The notes under the pieces were generated by a model that was not told the DNA's origin, did not search any database, and saw only the letters and a list, made by a program, of their open reading frames with translations. The translations under genes were made by a program, and so were the position numbers. From Vibrio europaeus (GTDB lineage Bacteria > Pseudomonadota > Gammaproteobacteria > Enterobacterales > Vibrionaceae), in the NCBI RefSeq assembly GCF_001695575.1, contig NZ_LUAX01000008.1:248001-312000 (forward strand): a stretch of 64,000 nucleotides of DNA, in the 5' to 3' direction. Shown one piece after another: positions 6,886 to 12,910 of this stretch (within the stretch, counting starts at the first letter, position 1; every line of letters starts with the position of its first letter).

Positions 6886-7421
6886 TATTTGATAAATGAA
6901 TTACTCTTTTCATATTGCGATACCATTTTTGCTGAGTACGACTTCAGTTCCGCTAAGTATTCAGAGATATTCTTAGGGTCTTGTGAATCAGCGTTATGAT
7001 CTATAGTTGTGTCGTCAATGGTGAGAACAAAATTTGGATGGAACTCTGACTGATAGGTTACTTTGGTGACTAGGCTAATTGTAGCGTCTTTAGTCCATGT
7101 CACACTATCAATTGATAGCGGCTCTTCTTTTTTAGCCTCTCTGTTTTTATTTACCTTGTCTAACATCTCTATTAGATCTTCACGAGCAGAAGAATAGAGA
7201 TCTTTAGTATTTGCGTAAACAGACGTTGAAGCACGTTTATCACCTTCGAACGTAACTTCATATGTAGAACTAAGTGTTTCACGGTAGACTTCACCCAGCC
7301 TAATTTTTCCTGATGTCAGTTCGATTACATTGCCGAATTGTTTGAAGCCATTGAGCTGTTCTATGCCAAGAAGTCCTGAAGCAACGACGATAGATGCACC
7401 TAATACCAACATACGTTTCAT
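6885..7421 (-). CDS. Exported or membrane-anchored hypothetical protein (integron cassette)
   Basis: A 178-aa protein with an N-terminal hydrophobic segment (MLVLGASIVVASGLLGI) that could be a signal peptide or anchor; no clear cleavage site. The rest is soluble: strands around YEVTFEGDKRASTSVYA, a helical stretch with DLIEMLDKVNKNREAKKEE, and SLVTKVTYQSEFHPNFVLTI. No family recognised. Its stop codon lies at the edge of collapsed attC 5, so the cassette may be unable to excise at that end. Confidence 0.7.
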   Translation of the reverse strand: MKRMLVLGASIVVASGLLGIEQLNGFKQFGNVIELTSGKIRLGEVYRETLSSTYEVTFEGDKRASTSVYANTKDLYSSAREDLIEMLDKVNKNREAKKEEPLSIDSVTWTKDATISLVTKVTYQSEFHPNFVLTIDDTTIDHNADSQDPKNISEYLAELKSYSAKMVSQYEKSNSFIK

Positions 7422-7461
7422 ATTTCATACCTTATTATATATACAAATTTTGATTCGAATA

Positions 7462-7584
7462 GCTAACGCCCAATTAAGGTGTGAAGCACGCGACCACAAA
7501 ACTCAATTTGACCACCGTAAACACAGAACTAAACCAAACCAAAAATGCCAAGCGTGCTGAATCACTCTTAAATTTTTTGTTAGG
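7462..7584 (-). repeat. attC site 6 (VCR-like)
   Basis: Plus-strand reading CTAACGCCCAATTAAGGTG ... AATGCCAAGCGTGCTGAAT ... TTTTTTGTTAG shows both cores and the usual centre. It ends one base before the stop codon of the 209-aa gene. Confidence 0.9.
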
Positions 7585-8214
7585 TTAATTTGCCAATAGT
7601 TGTATGAACTTGTTCGCAGCTTCTGAACGATAAACCTGCAAACCGAAGCTGTCATCTGGCTTTGCTATTATTAATTCTTTAGAAATCAAGTCAGATAGCA
7701 CTTGATCATATATATAACCTTTACTGTCATAGTCACTGATCTCTTTTAATCGTTCTTTCTCGTTGGCTATTCCAGCGACAACACCGTTGTAAGTCAGCAA
7801 AACTCGAATATGCGCTGCACTAAATGAATCAAGTATATTTAGAAAATAATTGTATTCATCTTTGTCATCAAATGGCTGAAGAGCTGAGTTTATTAAAGCT
7901 GCTTTTAAATAACTAACTTTTTCTTGTTGTGATGTCTTTGTGGCTGATTGACTAAGATTTAAAATAAAATCAATGAACTGCTCATTATTCTGAAGCTCTT
8001 CAACTGTTTTACCGTGCTTTTCAATTAACTGGTTTAAAGCATCCGTTACTTCCACTGTCCATTTGTCCAATCGTTTTTCCAATGGCGCTGTGACTAGTGA
8101 TTTAAAAACTGCGCTTCCAAATGGAACCATACTTGACGCAGTTTCTGCTACTCGATAGACCTTGTCAGCCTCTGGTTCTACTGCTGGAAATACTTCAGTT
8201 TCAATGTTGTTCAT
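7585..8214 (-). CDS. Hypothetical cytosolic protein (integron cassette)
   Basis: A 209-aa protein, mainly helical and rich in Glu, Lys, Ser and Leu. A mildly hydrophobic stretch MVPFGSAVFKSLVTAPLEKRL near residue 29 is followed by an amphipathic helix region, and the C-terminal third (DQVLSDLISKELIIAKPDD...YRSEAANKFIQLLAN) resembles a winged-helix-like end. Good ribosome site GGAGGAAT lies just before ATG 8214. The family is not recognised. Confidence 0.72.
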   Translation of the reverse strand: MNNIETEVFPAVEPEADKVYRVAETASSMVPFGSAVFKSLVTAPLEKRLDKWTVEVTDALNQLIEKHGKTVEELQNNEQFIDFILNLSQSATKTSQQEKVSYLKAALINSALQPFDDKDEYNYFLNILDSFSAAHIRVLLTYNGVVAGIANEKERLKEISDYDSKGYIYDQVLSDLISKELIIAKPDDSFGLQVYRSEAANKFIQLLAN

Positions 8215-8229
8215 TTATTCCTCCATTAA

Positions 8230-8352
8230 CCTAACGCCCTGTTAAGGGGTGAGCAACGCAATACTGATGCCTCTGCAAACCACCTTAATCACTAAAACCA
8301 ACGCATAGTGAAAATGCCACGCGTTGCGAATCCCTCTTGAACAGTTTGTTAT
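8230..8352 (-). repeat. attC site 7 (VCR-like)
   Basis: CCTAACGCCCTGTTAAGGGG at the R' side and CTTGAACAGTTTGTTATG at the R'' side, with the AATGCCACGCGTTGCGAAT centre. Close to the V. cholerae repeat consensus. Confidence 0.9.
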
Positions 8353-8355
8353 GTA

Positions 8356-8787
8356 TTACATGACGCGCGTAATTGACGTGATAAGACCGCTTAGTGCTTC
8401 GGTGTTTTTCAAGAACTTAGACAGACTGCTTTCTTTCGTTTTAGGTTCCCTTTGTTCTTTAGAGTACATTATTTGCTCTCTATGTACCTTGAGCCCCTCA
8501 TTTGTGACTTCCCCCACGATATCTTCAACAAGTCCAGCCTGCTCTTTCAATGCATCAACACGCTGGTTGACTATACATTCAAATTGCGAGAATTGGTCTT
8601 TCTGATGAGCTAATTGTATTTCTAGCAGCCGAATTTCTCGTTTATGGATAAGATTTGATACAAACCAAGTTAGAGCAACTAAACCAGCACAGAAGCTAAA
8701 AAACAGCGAAATCATTGATAACCAATTACTTAGAACTGCCTCACCAATGTAGTATGCCAACTGCTCATTCATTTTAATGTACTCCAA
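8356..8787 (-). CDS. Single-pass membrane protein with cytoplasmic coiled coil (integron cassette)
   Basis: A 143-aa protein: one hydrophobic segment (about residues 22-46, WLSMISLFFSFCAGLVALTWFV) followed by a charged coiled coil (HKREIRLLEIQLAHQKDQF...) and a polar tail. Arg/Lys directly after the membrane segment suggests that the tail is cytoplasmic. MNEQLAYY (residue 6) is an alternative start. No family is recognised. The membrane-plus-coil plan is found among phage-defence effectors and in many other proteins, so no role is assigned. Confidence 0.7.
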   Translation of the reverse strand: MEYIKMNEQLAYYIGEAVLSNWLSMISLFFSFCAGLVALTWFVSNLIHKREIRLLEIQLAHQKDQFSQFECIVNQRVDALKEQAGLVEDIVGEVTNEGLKVHREQIMYSKEQREPKTKESSLSKFLKNTEALSGLITSITRVM

Positions 8788-8809
8788 ACTCTATTTTCTT
8801 GGGTAATAC

Positions 8810-8946
8810 ATAACGCCCTGTTAAGGTGTGAGCAACGCAATACCGATGCCGCCGCATGCCACCATAAACACTAAACACTAAACACTAAACACAACGCATA
8901 GCAAAAATGCCACGCGTTGCGAATCACTCTTAAACAGTTTGTTATG
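8810..8946 (-). repeat. attC site 8 (VCR-like) with a heptamer expansion
   Basis: Typical ends (ATAACGCCCTGTTAAGGTG and TTAAACAGTTTGTTATG). Its spacer contains ACTAAAC repeated in tandem, about three and a half copies at 8865-8893, making this the longest site in the array. Confidence 0.9.
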
Positions 8947-8952
8947 TGTCTT

Positions 8953-9252
8953 TTAGTCTTCATTAGCCATTGCTCGATGAAAGCCATGCCAACCTTCAAT
9001 ATCACCAAACTCGCTGATACCAGAACGTTTCTCTAATACGGTTAAGAAATAACGACGCGCGTCTTCAGATGCCAGCATCAGCGTATCGTCAATATGATTG
9101 GCAGTGACAAAAATCTTACCGCGATTTTCCTGAATTTTATACATACCGAAGTGTTCGCAACCAGATACTGCTTGATGCAACGCATAAACCTCCTCATGGT
9201 CTTCTAAGTCAACCATATCTAACCATGCATCAAAATCTGTAATTGTACTCAT
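8953..9252 (-). CDS. Small hypothetical protein (integron cassette)
   Basis: A 99-aa acidic protein with no signal peptide. It carries ITDFDAWLDMVDLEDHEEVYALHQAVSG at the N-terminus, then FGMYKIQENRGKIFVTANH, ASEDARRYFLTVLEKR and a Trp/His-rich end (IEGWHGFHRAMANED). It reads like a compact alpha/beta domain of unknown function. AAAAGGAAA precedes the ATG. Single-gene cassette between attC 9 and attC 8. Confidence 0.75.
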   Translation of the reverse strand: MSTITDFDAWLDMVDLEDHEEVYALHQAVSGCEHFGMYKIQENRGKIFVTANHIDDTLMLASEDARRYFLTVLEKRSGISEFGDIEGWHGFHRAMANED

Positions 9253-9359
9253 TTTGTTTCCTTTTAAATATTGAATAAGTAAGCCTAATCAATTTAAGCA
9301 TTCAATATGCTATGGAATCAGTTGCACACTTACTTTGAGGTGGCTTACAAATTTAGACA

Positions 9360-9484
9360 CATAACGCTGCGTTAAGGGGTGAATGCCGCATAAACCAAGC
9401 TTCCGCAGACCACTTTCACCATCAAAACCAACCGCATACCAAAAATGCCACGCGGCATGAATCCCTCTTAAACGCCTTGTTATG
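9360..9484 (-). repeat. attC site 9 (VCR-like), first in array order
   Basis: CATAACGCTGCGTTAAGGGG at the R' side and TCTTAAACGCCTTGTTATGTG at the R'' side. The stop codon of the 92-aa gene overlaps the R'' core. Confidence 0.9.
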
Positions 9485-9758
9485 TGTGGCTTTCGAAAGA
9501 GCTCACTAGCAGCTCAATCTGCCCTTCCAACCCTATTGATTTATTAAGAAAAGACTCACCGCTCACAGCCTTCAGTTGCTCAATTGTCATGAAAACTTGA
9601 GCTTTAATCCTTGATTGATCTTCAGTTAATTTTTCGTGAGCAGTAAGTTTAACAATATCTTTTTCTAATTGTTCTAATTTAAAATTTTTAACAGGCTCGT
9701 TAAACGCAAGAGAACTTTCACTTGAGATATACCTAGCCTTTAATACTATCTGATTCAT
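9480..9758 (-). CDS. Small hypothetical protein (integron cassette, most integrase-proximal)
   Basis: A 92-aa mostly helical protein (FKLEQLEKDIVKLTAHEKL, AQVFMTIEQLKAVSGESFL). No family recognised and no signal peptide. In the usual logic the cassette nearest attI is the newest and best expressed. The sequence just upstream (9770-9790, GTTATGTGTTTGTTA read leftward) has the form of a recombination core, but no attI or intI can be identified. Confidence 0.65.
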   Translation of the reverse strand: MNQIVLKARYISSESSLAFNEPVKNFKLEQLEKDIVKLTAHEKLTEDQSRIKAQVFMTIEQLKAVSGESFLNKSIGLEGQIELLVSSFESHT

Positions 9759-9973
9759 AATTTCTCAATTTTAACAAACACATAACAGTTATTAGACATA
9801 ATAGCTCTGTACTTAGTTATAGAATCTTTCTATTTTCTTACTGGCTCGTACTAGGGCTAGCCATATTTTCGTCAACTTATCAGTGGCTTAAAATTAGAGC
9901 AATCAATTAGTGCGTTGGAATGCATATTAATTCTATATAATTTGCTTTCAATCAAATTTGAGTTTAAGAGAAT

Positions 9974-10000
9974 TAAAAAACCGCCCTAATGAGCGGTTTT
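9974..10000 (-). terminator. Rho-independent terminator of the lysis-like operon
   Basis: Read leftward: AAAACCGC-TCATTAGG-GCGGTTTTTT, a stem with flanking A and T tracts directly after the stop of the 44-aa gene. It also has a T run on the plus strand, so it may work in both directions. Confidence 0.8.
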
Positions 10001-10002
10001 GT

Positions 10003-10137
10003 TTAACGTTTACGTCGAGTTTTTCGTCGCTTTCGTGTGGTGCTGGCTTTCACTACTCGTCCACCTCTGAGCGTGTATCCCTTCTTGAGTTGACCATTTT
10101 GTTTACGGCCTTTGCACTTACAACATCGTTTAGCCAT
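10003..10137 (-). CDS. Small basic Cys-containing protein (44 aa)
   Basis: A 44-aa, highly basic protein starting MAKRCCKCKGRKQNGQ and ending in an Arg/Lys-rich tail. CC-x-C near the N-terminus could bind metal. Its ATG overlaps the end of the preceding gene by 8 bp and a terminator follows, so it looks like the last gene of the operon and not noise. Small basic proteins of this kind occur in tailless and filamentous phages as nucleic-acid-binding or virion components; that link is only a guess. Confidence 0.6.
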   Translation of the reverse strand: MAKRCCKCKGRKQNGQLKKGYTLRGGRVVKASTTRKRRKTRRKR

Positions 10138-10285
10138 GAGAGTCCTCCAGTTTGCGTATCCGTTGTTCCTGGACTTGTTGCACTTTCTTTATCCAGTTGA
10201 TGTCCGTTTTGAGCGCCGCAATGGTGCCCGCGCTTGAGACCACGCCGGTGATTAGGGAAATGAGCATCGCTTCAAGTAGTCCCAT
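10130..10285 (-). CDS. Small membrane protein with coiled coil, lysis module
   Basis: A 51-aa protein with one hydrophobic segment (MLISLITGVVSSAGTIAAL) followed by a short coiled coil (DINWIKKVQQVQEQRIRKLED). The chosen start, ATG at 10285, shares one base with the holin stop (TGATG), a classic coupling arrangement; a longer frame to 10384 would overlap the holin. Position after holin and lysin suggests a spanin-like or antiholin role, but there is no lipobox and the function is inferred from place and shape. Confidence 0.65.
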   Translation of the reverse strand: MGLLEAMLISLITGVVSSAGTIAALKTDINWIKKVQQVQEQRIRKLEDSHG

Positions 10286-10695
10286 CACTGCCCCCTGAAC
10301 TTGCCTGAGAAGAACTCCAGCAGATAACGAACCATCGCCCGCATACCAAGAGTATCGATGACGACCGCGCCGACTACATACCAATAGGGTTCGGGGATAT
10401 TCTGCAGCGCCTCGAAGCCTTGTTCGACATAGGGCGCGTAATCGGGAATGAATGACAAGATAAGTGGGATGAAGACGACCAGCAGTATAAACTCATCTTT
10501 GAAACCGCGCTCTCTGATACTGACGTCATCAAGACTGTTGGCCTGCTCTTCGCCTTTTTGCAGTCTGCGCACCCTCGCCTGATGTTTCTCCTGGTCAAGT
10601 TCATCTTTGCGCTTTAAGGCCTCCGCTTTGTTGCGGTTATACTGCCTATAGGTTTCGAGTCCGCCATTGAACAAACTGACTATCGCACCAATCAT
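10285..10695 (-). CDS. Phage holin-like protein (3-TM family)
   Basis: A 136-aa protein. Residues about 15-60 form a charged helix (RQYNRNKAEALKRKDELDQEKH). Then come a hydrophobic segment FILLVVFIPLILSFIPDYAPYV and a second one with PYWYVVGAVVIDTLGMRAMVRYLL. The YWYVVGAVVIDTxGxRA wording is that of the GTA_holin_3TM group, which forms inner-membrane pores that let an endolysin reach peptidoglycan. ATGA overlap with the upstream endolysin gene supports the pair. The gene is intact, unlike the endolysin. Confidence 0.82.
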   Translation of the reverse strand: MIGAIVSLFNGGLETYRQYNRNKAEALKRKDELDQEKHQARVRRLQKGEEQANSLDDVSIRERGFKDEFILLVVFIPLILSFIPDYAPYVEQGFEALQNIPEPYWYVVGAVVIDTLGMRAMVRYLLEFFSGKFRGQ

Positions 10696-11171
10696 GGGTA
10701 GACCTGACGATCAAGTTCGATATGAGGGCCATCTTTGAATGAGGTCCAGTCGCCACCCCAGACAATCGGTACACCGAGTTCTCTGGCCGCTTGCTTAAAC
10801 GCCCAGCTCACTTGCTCGTAGTAACTGAAGCCCCATGTCACATTGCCATCTTTGTCATACACGACATAGTCGATCGCGTGGCCGGTTTGGTGGCGGCTGA
10901 TGCGCGAGTAACCATCAAGCTAACTGGCTTTGCCCTGAAAGAGCTGGAATTGCTCTGCAGCTGTTCGTTTACCTGAGGTAATACCAAAATCAAACGGACT
11001 GAGTTCAAGCGCGCGCCGCACCACGTTTTTTAAATCATGGTGCACACCAATCAATTTGGTTTCGCTGCGCACCGACAAGGCAAAGCCGCTGACGGCTTTA
11101 TCCACCTGTTTCTTGTTCATCAGATACACTCCCAGGCTAACCGTTAATAAGAGGGGGAATGCCCACCGCAT
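10692..11171 (-). pseudogene. M15-type peptidoglycan endopeptidase (endolysin) with in-frame amber codon
   Basis: An N-terminal hydrophobic signal-anchor (MRWAFPLLLTVSLGVYLM) is followed by an L-alanyl-D-glutamate peptidase-like domain: ITSGKRTAAEQFQLFQGKAS, then TAG (10922-10920), then LDGYSRISRHQTGHAIDYV and WGGDWTSFKDGPHIELD. The zinc ligands His and Asp of HxxxxxxD (in HAIDYV) and the last His (PHIEL) are all present, but downstream of the stop. Related proteins have Gln before LDG, so CAG to TAG is the likely change. Unless the amber is suppressed, the product is an inactive 83-aa fragment. Confidence 0.8.
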
Positions 11172-11472
11172 CGGGCACCTCCTGTTTGAAGATCATGACA
11201 CGATGCTTAATAGGATTTGCTAACCTGCGTTCCGTCTTTCTAAATATATACTTGCGCGAATATGAGATAAACCGTGAACCTCGACCAAACGACAACGAAT
11301 CTTGCATCTTAGCCTCTTCAAACCCAAATGCCTCATCTAACTTAAAAATATGATGAGAGCCCCCAAAACTAACTCTGAGCATCTGAAACGTATAGGGGAA
11401 TACCCAAACTAGCCACAGAGTTATGATTGGGAAAAAAGGAATTCCTAATAAAACAACGACTAACTGAAACAT
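11137..11472 (-). CDS. Membrane protein of unknown function, first gene of the lysis-like module
   Basis: A 111-aa protein with a hydrophobic N-terminus (MFQLVVVLLGIPFFPIITLWLVWVFPYTF), then a basic soluble part (SRKYIFRKTERRLANPIKHRV). It overlaps the following endolysin frame by 35 bp. No family is recognised. It may be a phage inner-membrane or virion protein. Confidence 0.5.
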   Translation of the reverse strand: MFQLVVVLLGIPFFPIITLWLVWVFPYTFQMLRVSFGGSHHIFKLDEAFGFEEAKMQDSLSFGRGSRFISYSRKYIFRKTERRLANPIKHRVMIFKQEVPDAVGIPPLING

Positions 11473-11730
11473 TAAACTAGCCTCTAACTTAATAACTACC
11501 TCAGTTCAGGAATCTGTATGAACAAAGCTAGACAGATGCAGGCAAAGAAGGTTCAAAACCAAATGGTATTAAGCCAATTACTGCATAGACATAAACTCTT
11601 AAAAAATATACTCGGGTGAACGAAAACATCAGTGCAGAGAAAACTGTATAAATAGTCAGTACTCATGCTAAAATACGTCCTAGAATGGCAGTTCTAGGAC
11701 GTATGATCGTTTTTAAGGGAGAAAGATCGT
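11473..11730. other. Divergent intergenic region before the recombinase
   Basis: This holds the upstream region of the leftward lysis module and the lox-like inverted repeat (11673-11704). A 33-codon frame at 11518-11619 encodes a basic peptide (MNKARQMQAKK...) without a good ribosome site and is not called as a gene. Confidence 0.5.
11673..11704. other. Putative lox-like recombination site
   Basis: ATACGTCCTAGAA (11673-11685), six-base spacer TGGCAG, then TTCTAGGACGTAT (11692-11704): two perfect 13-bp inverted arms. P1 loxP has the same arm length with an 8-bp spacer, and the enzyme encoded 27 bp downstream matches Cre. It could instead be an operator for the recombinase gene; a TTTTT run after the right arm also allows a weak terminator. 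Confidence 0.6.
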
Positions 11731-12831
11731 TTGACGACGTTATCGGTGTTGAGTGAGGTGCCGTTTGAGCGCTTACTGCCGCATGAATTTGCAGAGGGAC
11801 TAGCGGCGGCGCAGCGCGCGGGTGAAGCGCTCGAAGGCCATCCGCTGGTGGAAGCCGCGATCACTCATTATCAGGGTGAGTTCTTTCGCCGAGCAGAGCG
11901 CTTGCAGCCGGCCAGTCTGGTGCGCTTAAAAAGTGCGTGGGCGACCTTTGTCGCCTGGTGTTGTGAGCAAGATCGATGTGCCCTACCCGCTTCACCGCAA
12001 ACGGTAGAGGCGTACTTGATTGCGGAACAAGATAGGTTACACCGTAACACTTTAAAAGTACAGCTTTGGGCGATCGGTAAGACCCATCAAATTTCCGGAT
12101 GTCCCGATCCCTGCCAAAACGATTATGTCAAAGCGCAGCTGCAGCAGATCCATCATCGTAAAGTGCGCCAACGTGAAGTGATCAGGCAAGCGGTGGCGCT
12201 ACGCGAAAGCCACCTGAATGCGTTAGTGGATCTGTGGGACCGACCGGAAGCGAGCTTGACTGAGTGCCGTGATTTGCTGATCGTGAGCATGCTGTACGAA
12301 ACCTTGCTGCGCAAAAGCAACCTAGAAACCTTACGTGTGGGGGACGTCGACTGGCAGGCTGATGGCAGTGGGTTGATCAAGGTGTTTGTCACTAAGACTG
12401 ACAAAAGTGGGGATGTGAAGTACAGCTATGTGTCGCCCCCGACTATGGATCTGCTGGCTCGCTATCTCGGCCATGCCGATATTGTTGATAACCCGGAGGC
12501 TTTCCTCATCCAGAGAGTTAAACTGTCTAGTCAACAACTAAAAGGATCGGCGCGTACTCAAGCGGCGATATCACCAGTCTCGGCTAAGTTGATTGGGCGA
12601 GTTTGTGCCAAAGCGGCTAAAACGCTTGGTTTAAGCACTGATCGCCCTTTTACAGGCCACAGTGCTCGGGTCGGCGCGACGCAAGATCTGCTGGCCGAAG
12701 GGTTTTCATCTCTGCAAGTGCAGCAAGCCGGGGGCTGGAGTTCGGAGAGAATGGTTTTGCGCTATGGAGGTAGTGTACTGGCTTCTGAATCTGCGATGGC
12801 GCAACGAAGACAAAGAAAATCCCCGAAATAA
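11731..12831 (+). CDS. Cre-like tyrosine recombinase
   Basis: A 366-aa site-specific recombinase, normally used to resolve plasmid dimers or to integrate/excise DNA. All catalytic residues are visible: Arg194 (LLRKSN), Lys222 (VTKTD), His310 and Arg313 (TGHSARVG), Trp336 (AGGWSS), Tyr345 (LRYGG). Their spacings (28, 88, 3, 23, 9) equal those of P1 Cre. The N-terminal 160 residues form the expected SAM-like helical domain. The start is TTG 11731 with AAGGGAGA 8 bp upstream. The lox-like repeat just upstream is its likely target. The gene stands alone, between the lysis module and the tricorn-like protease gene. Confidence 0.9.
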   Translation: MTTLSVLSEVPFERLLPHEFAEGLAAAQRAGEALEGHPLVEAAITHYQGEFFRRAERLQPASLVRLKSAWATFVAWCCEQDRCALPASPQTVEAYLIAEQDRLHRNTLKVQLWAIGKTHQISGCPDPCQNDYVKAQLQQIHHRKVRQREVIRQAVALRESHLNALVDLWDRPEASLTECRDLLIVSMLYETLLRKSNLETLRVGDVDWQADGSGLIKVFVTKTDKSGDVKYSYVSPPTMDLLARYLGHADIVDNPEAFLIQRVKLSSQQLKGSARTQAAISPVSAKLIGRVCAKAAKTLGLSTDRPFTGHSARVGATQDLLAEGFSSLQVQQAGGWSSERMVLRYGGSVLASESAMAQRRQRKSPK

Positions 12832-12910
12832 AGGCTTTAACGGCTATTTAACCAGGGTGAAATGGCCCCAGGTTGGGAAGTCCAAGGGCCATCGAGTGAA
12901 GATTATTGTG

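Larger units (their letters stand above)
3938..9780 (-). mobile_element. Integron cassette array (nine cassettes, leftward)
   Basis: Nine attC sites separate nine single-gene cassettes, all coding on the minus strand with the attC just past each stop codon. This orientation places the integrase/attI end on the right. No intI gene occurs in the window, so the array is either a detached piece or a moved fragment. Seven sites are long VCR-like, one is short, and one is collapsed. Most cassettes lack their own clear promoter. The array is clearly richer in A+T than the flanking conjugation genes. Confidence 0.9.

Noticed and set aside
10130..10384. Longer version (84 aa) of the small membrane protein gene
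   Set aside because: The extra N-terminus lies inside the holin gene and is basic/aromatic noise; ATG 10285 overlaps the holin stop by one base and fits better.
11518..11619. 33-codon basic peptide frame
   Set aside because: No convincing ribosome site and it lies in the shared promoter region; cannot be separated from chance.
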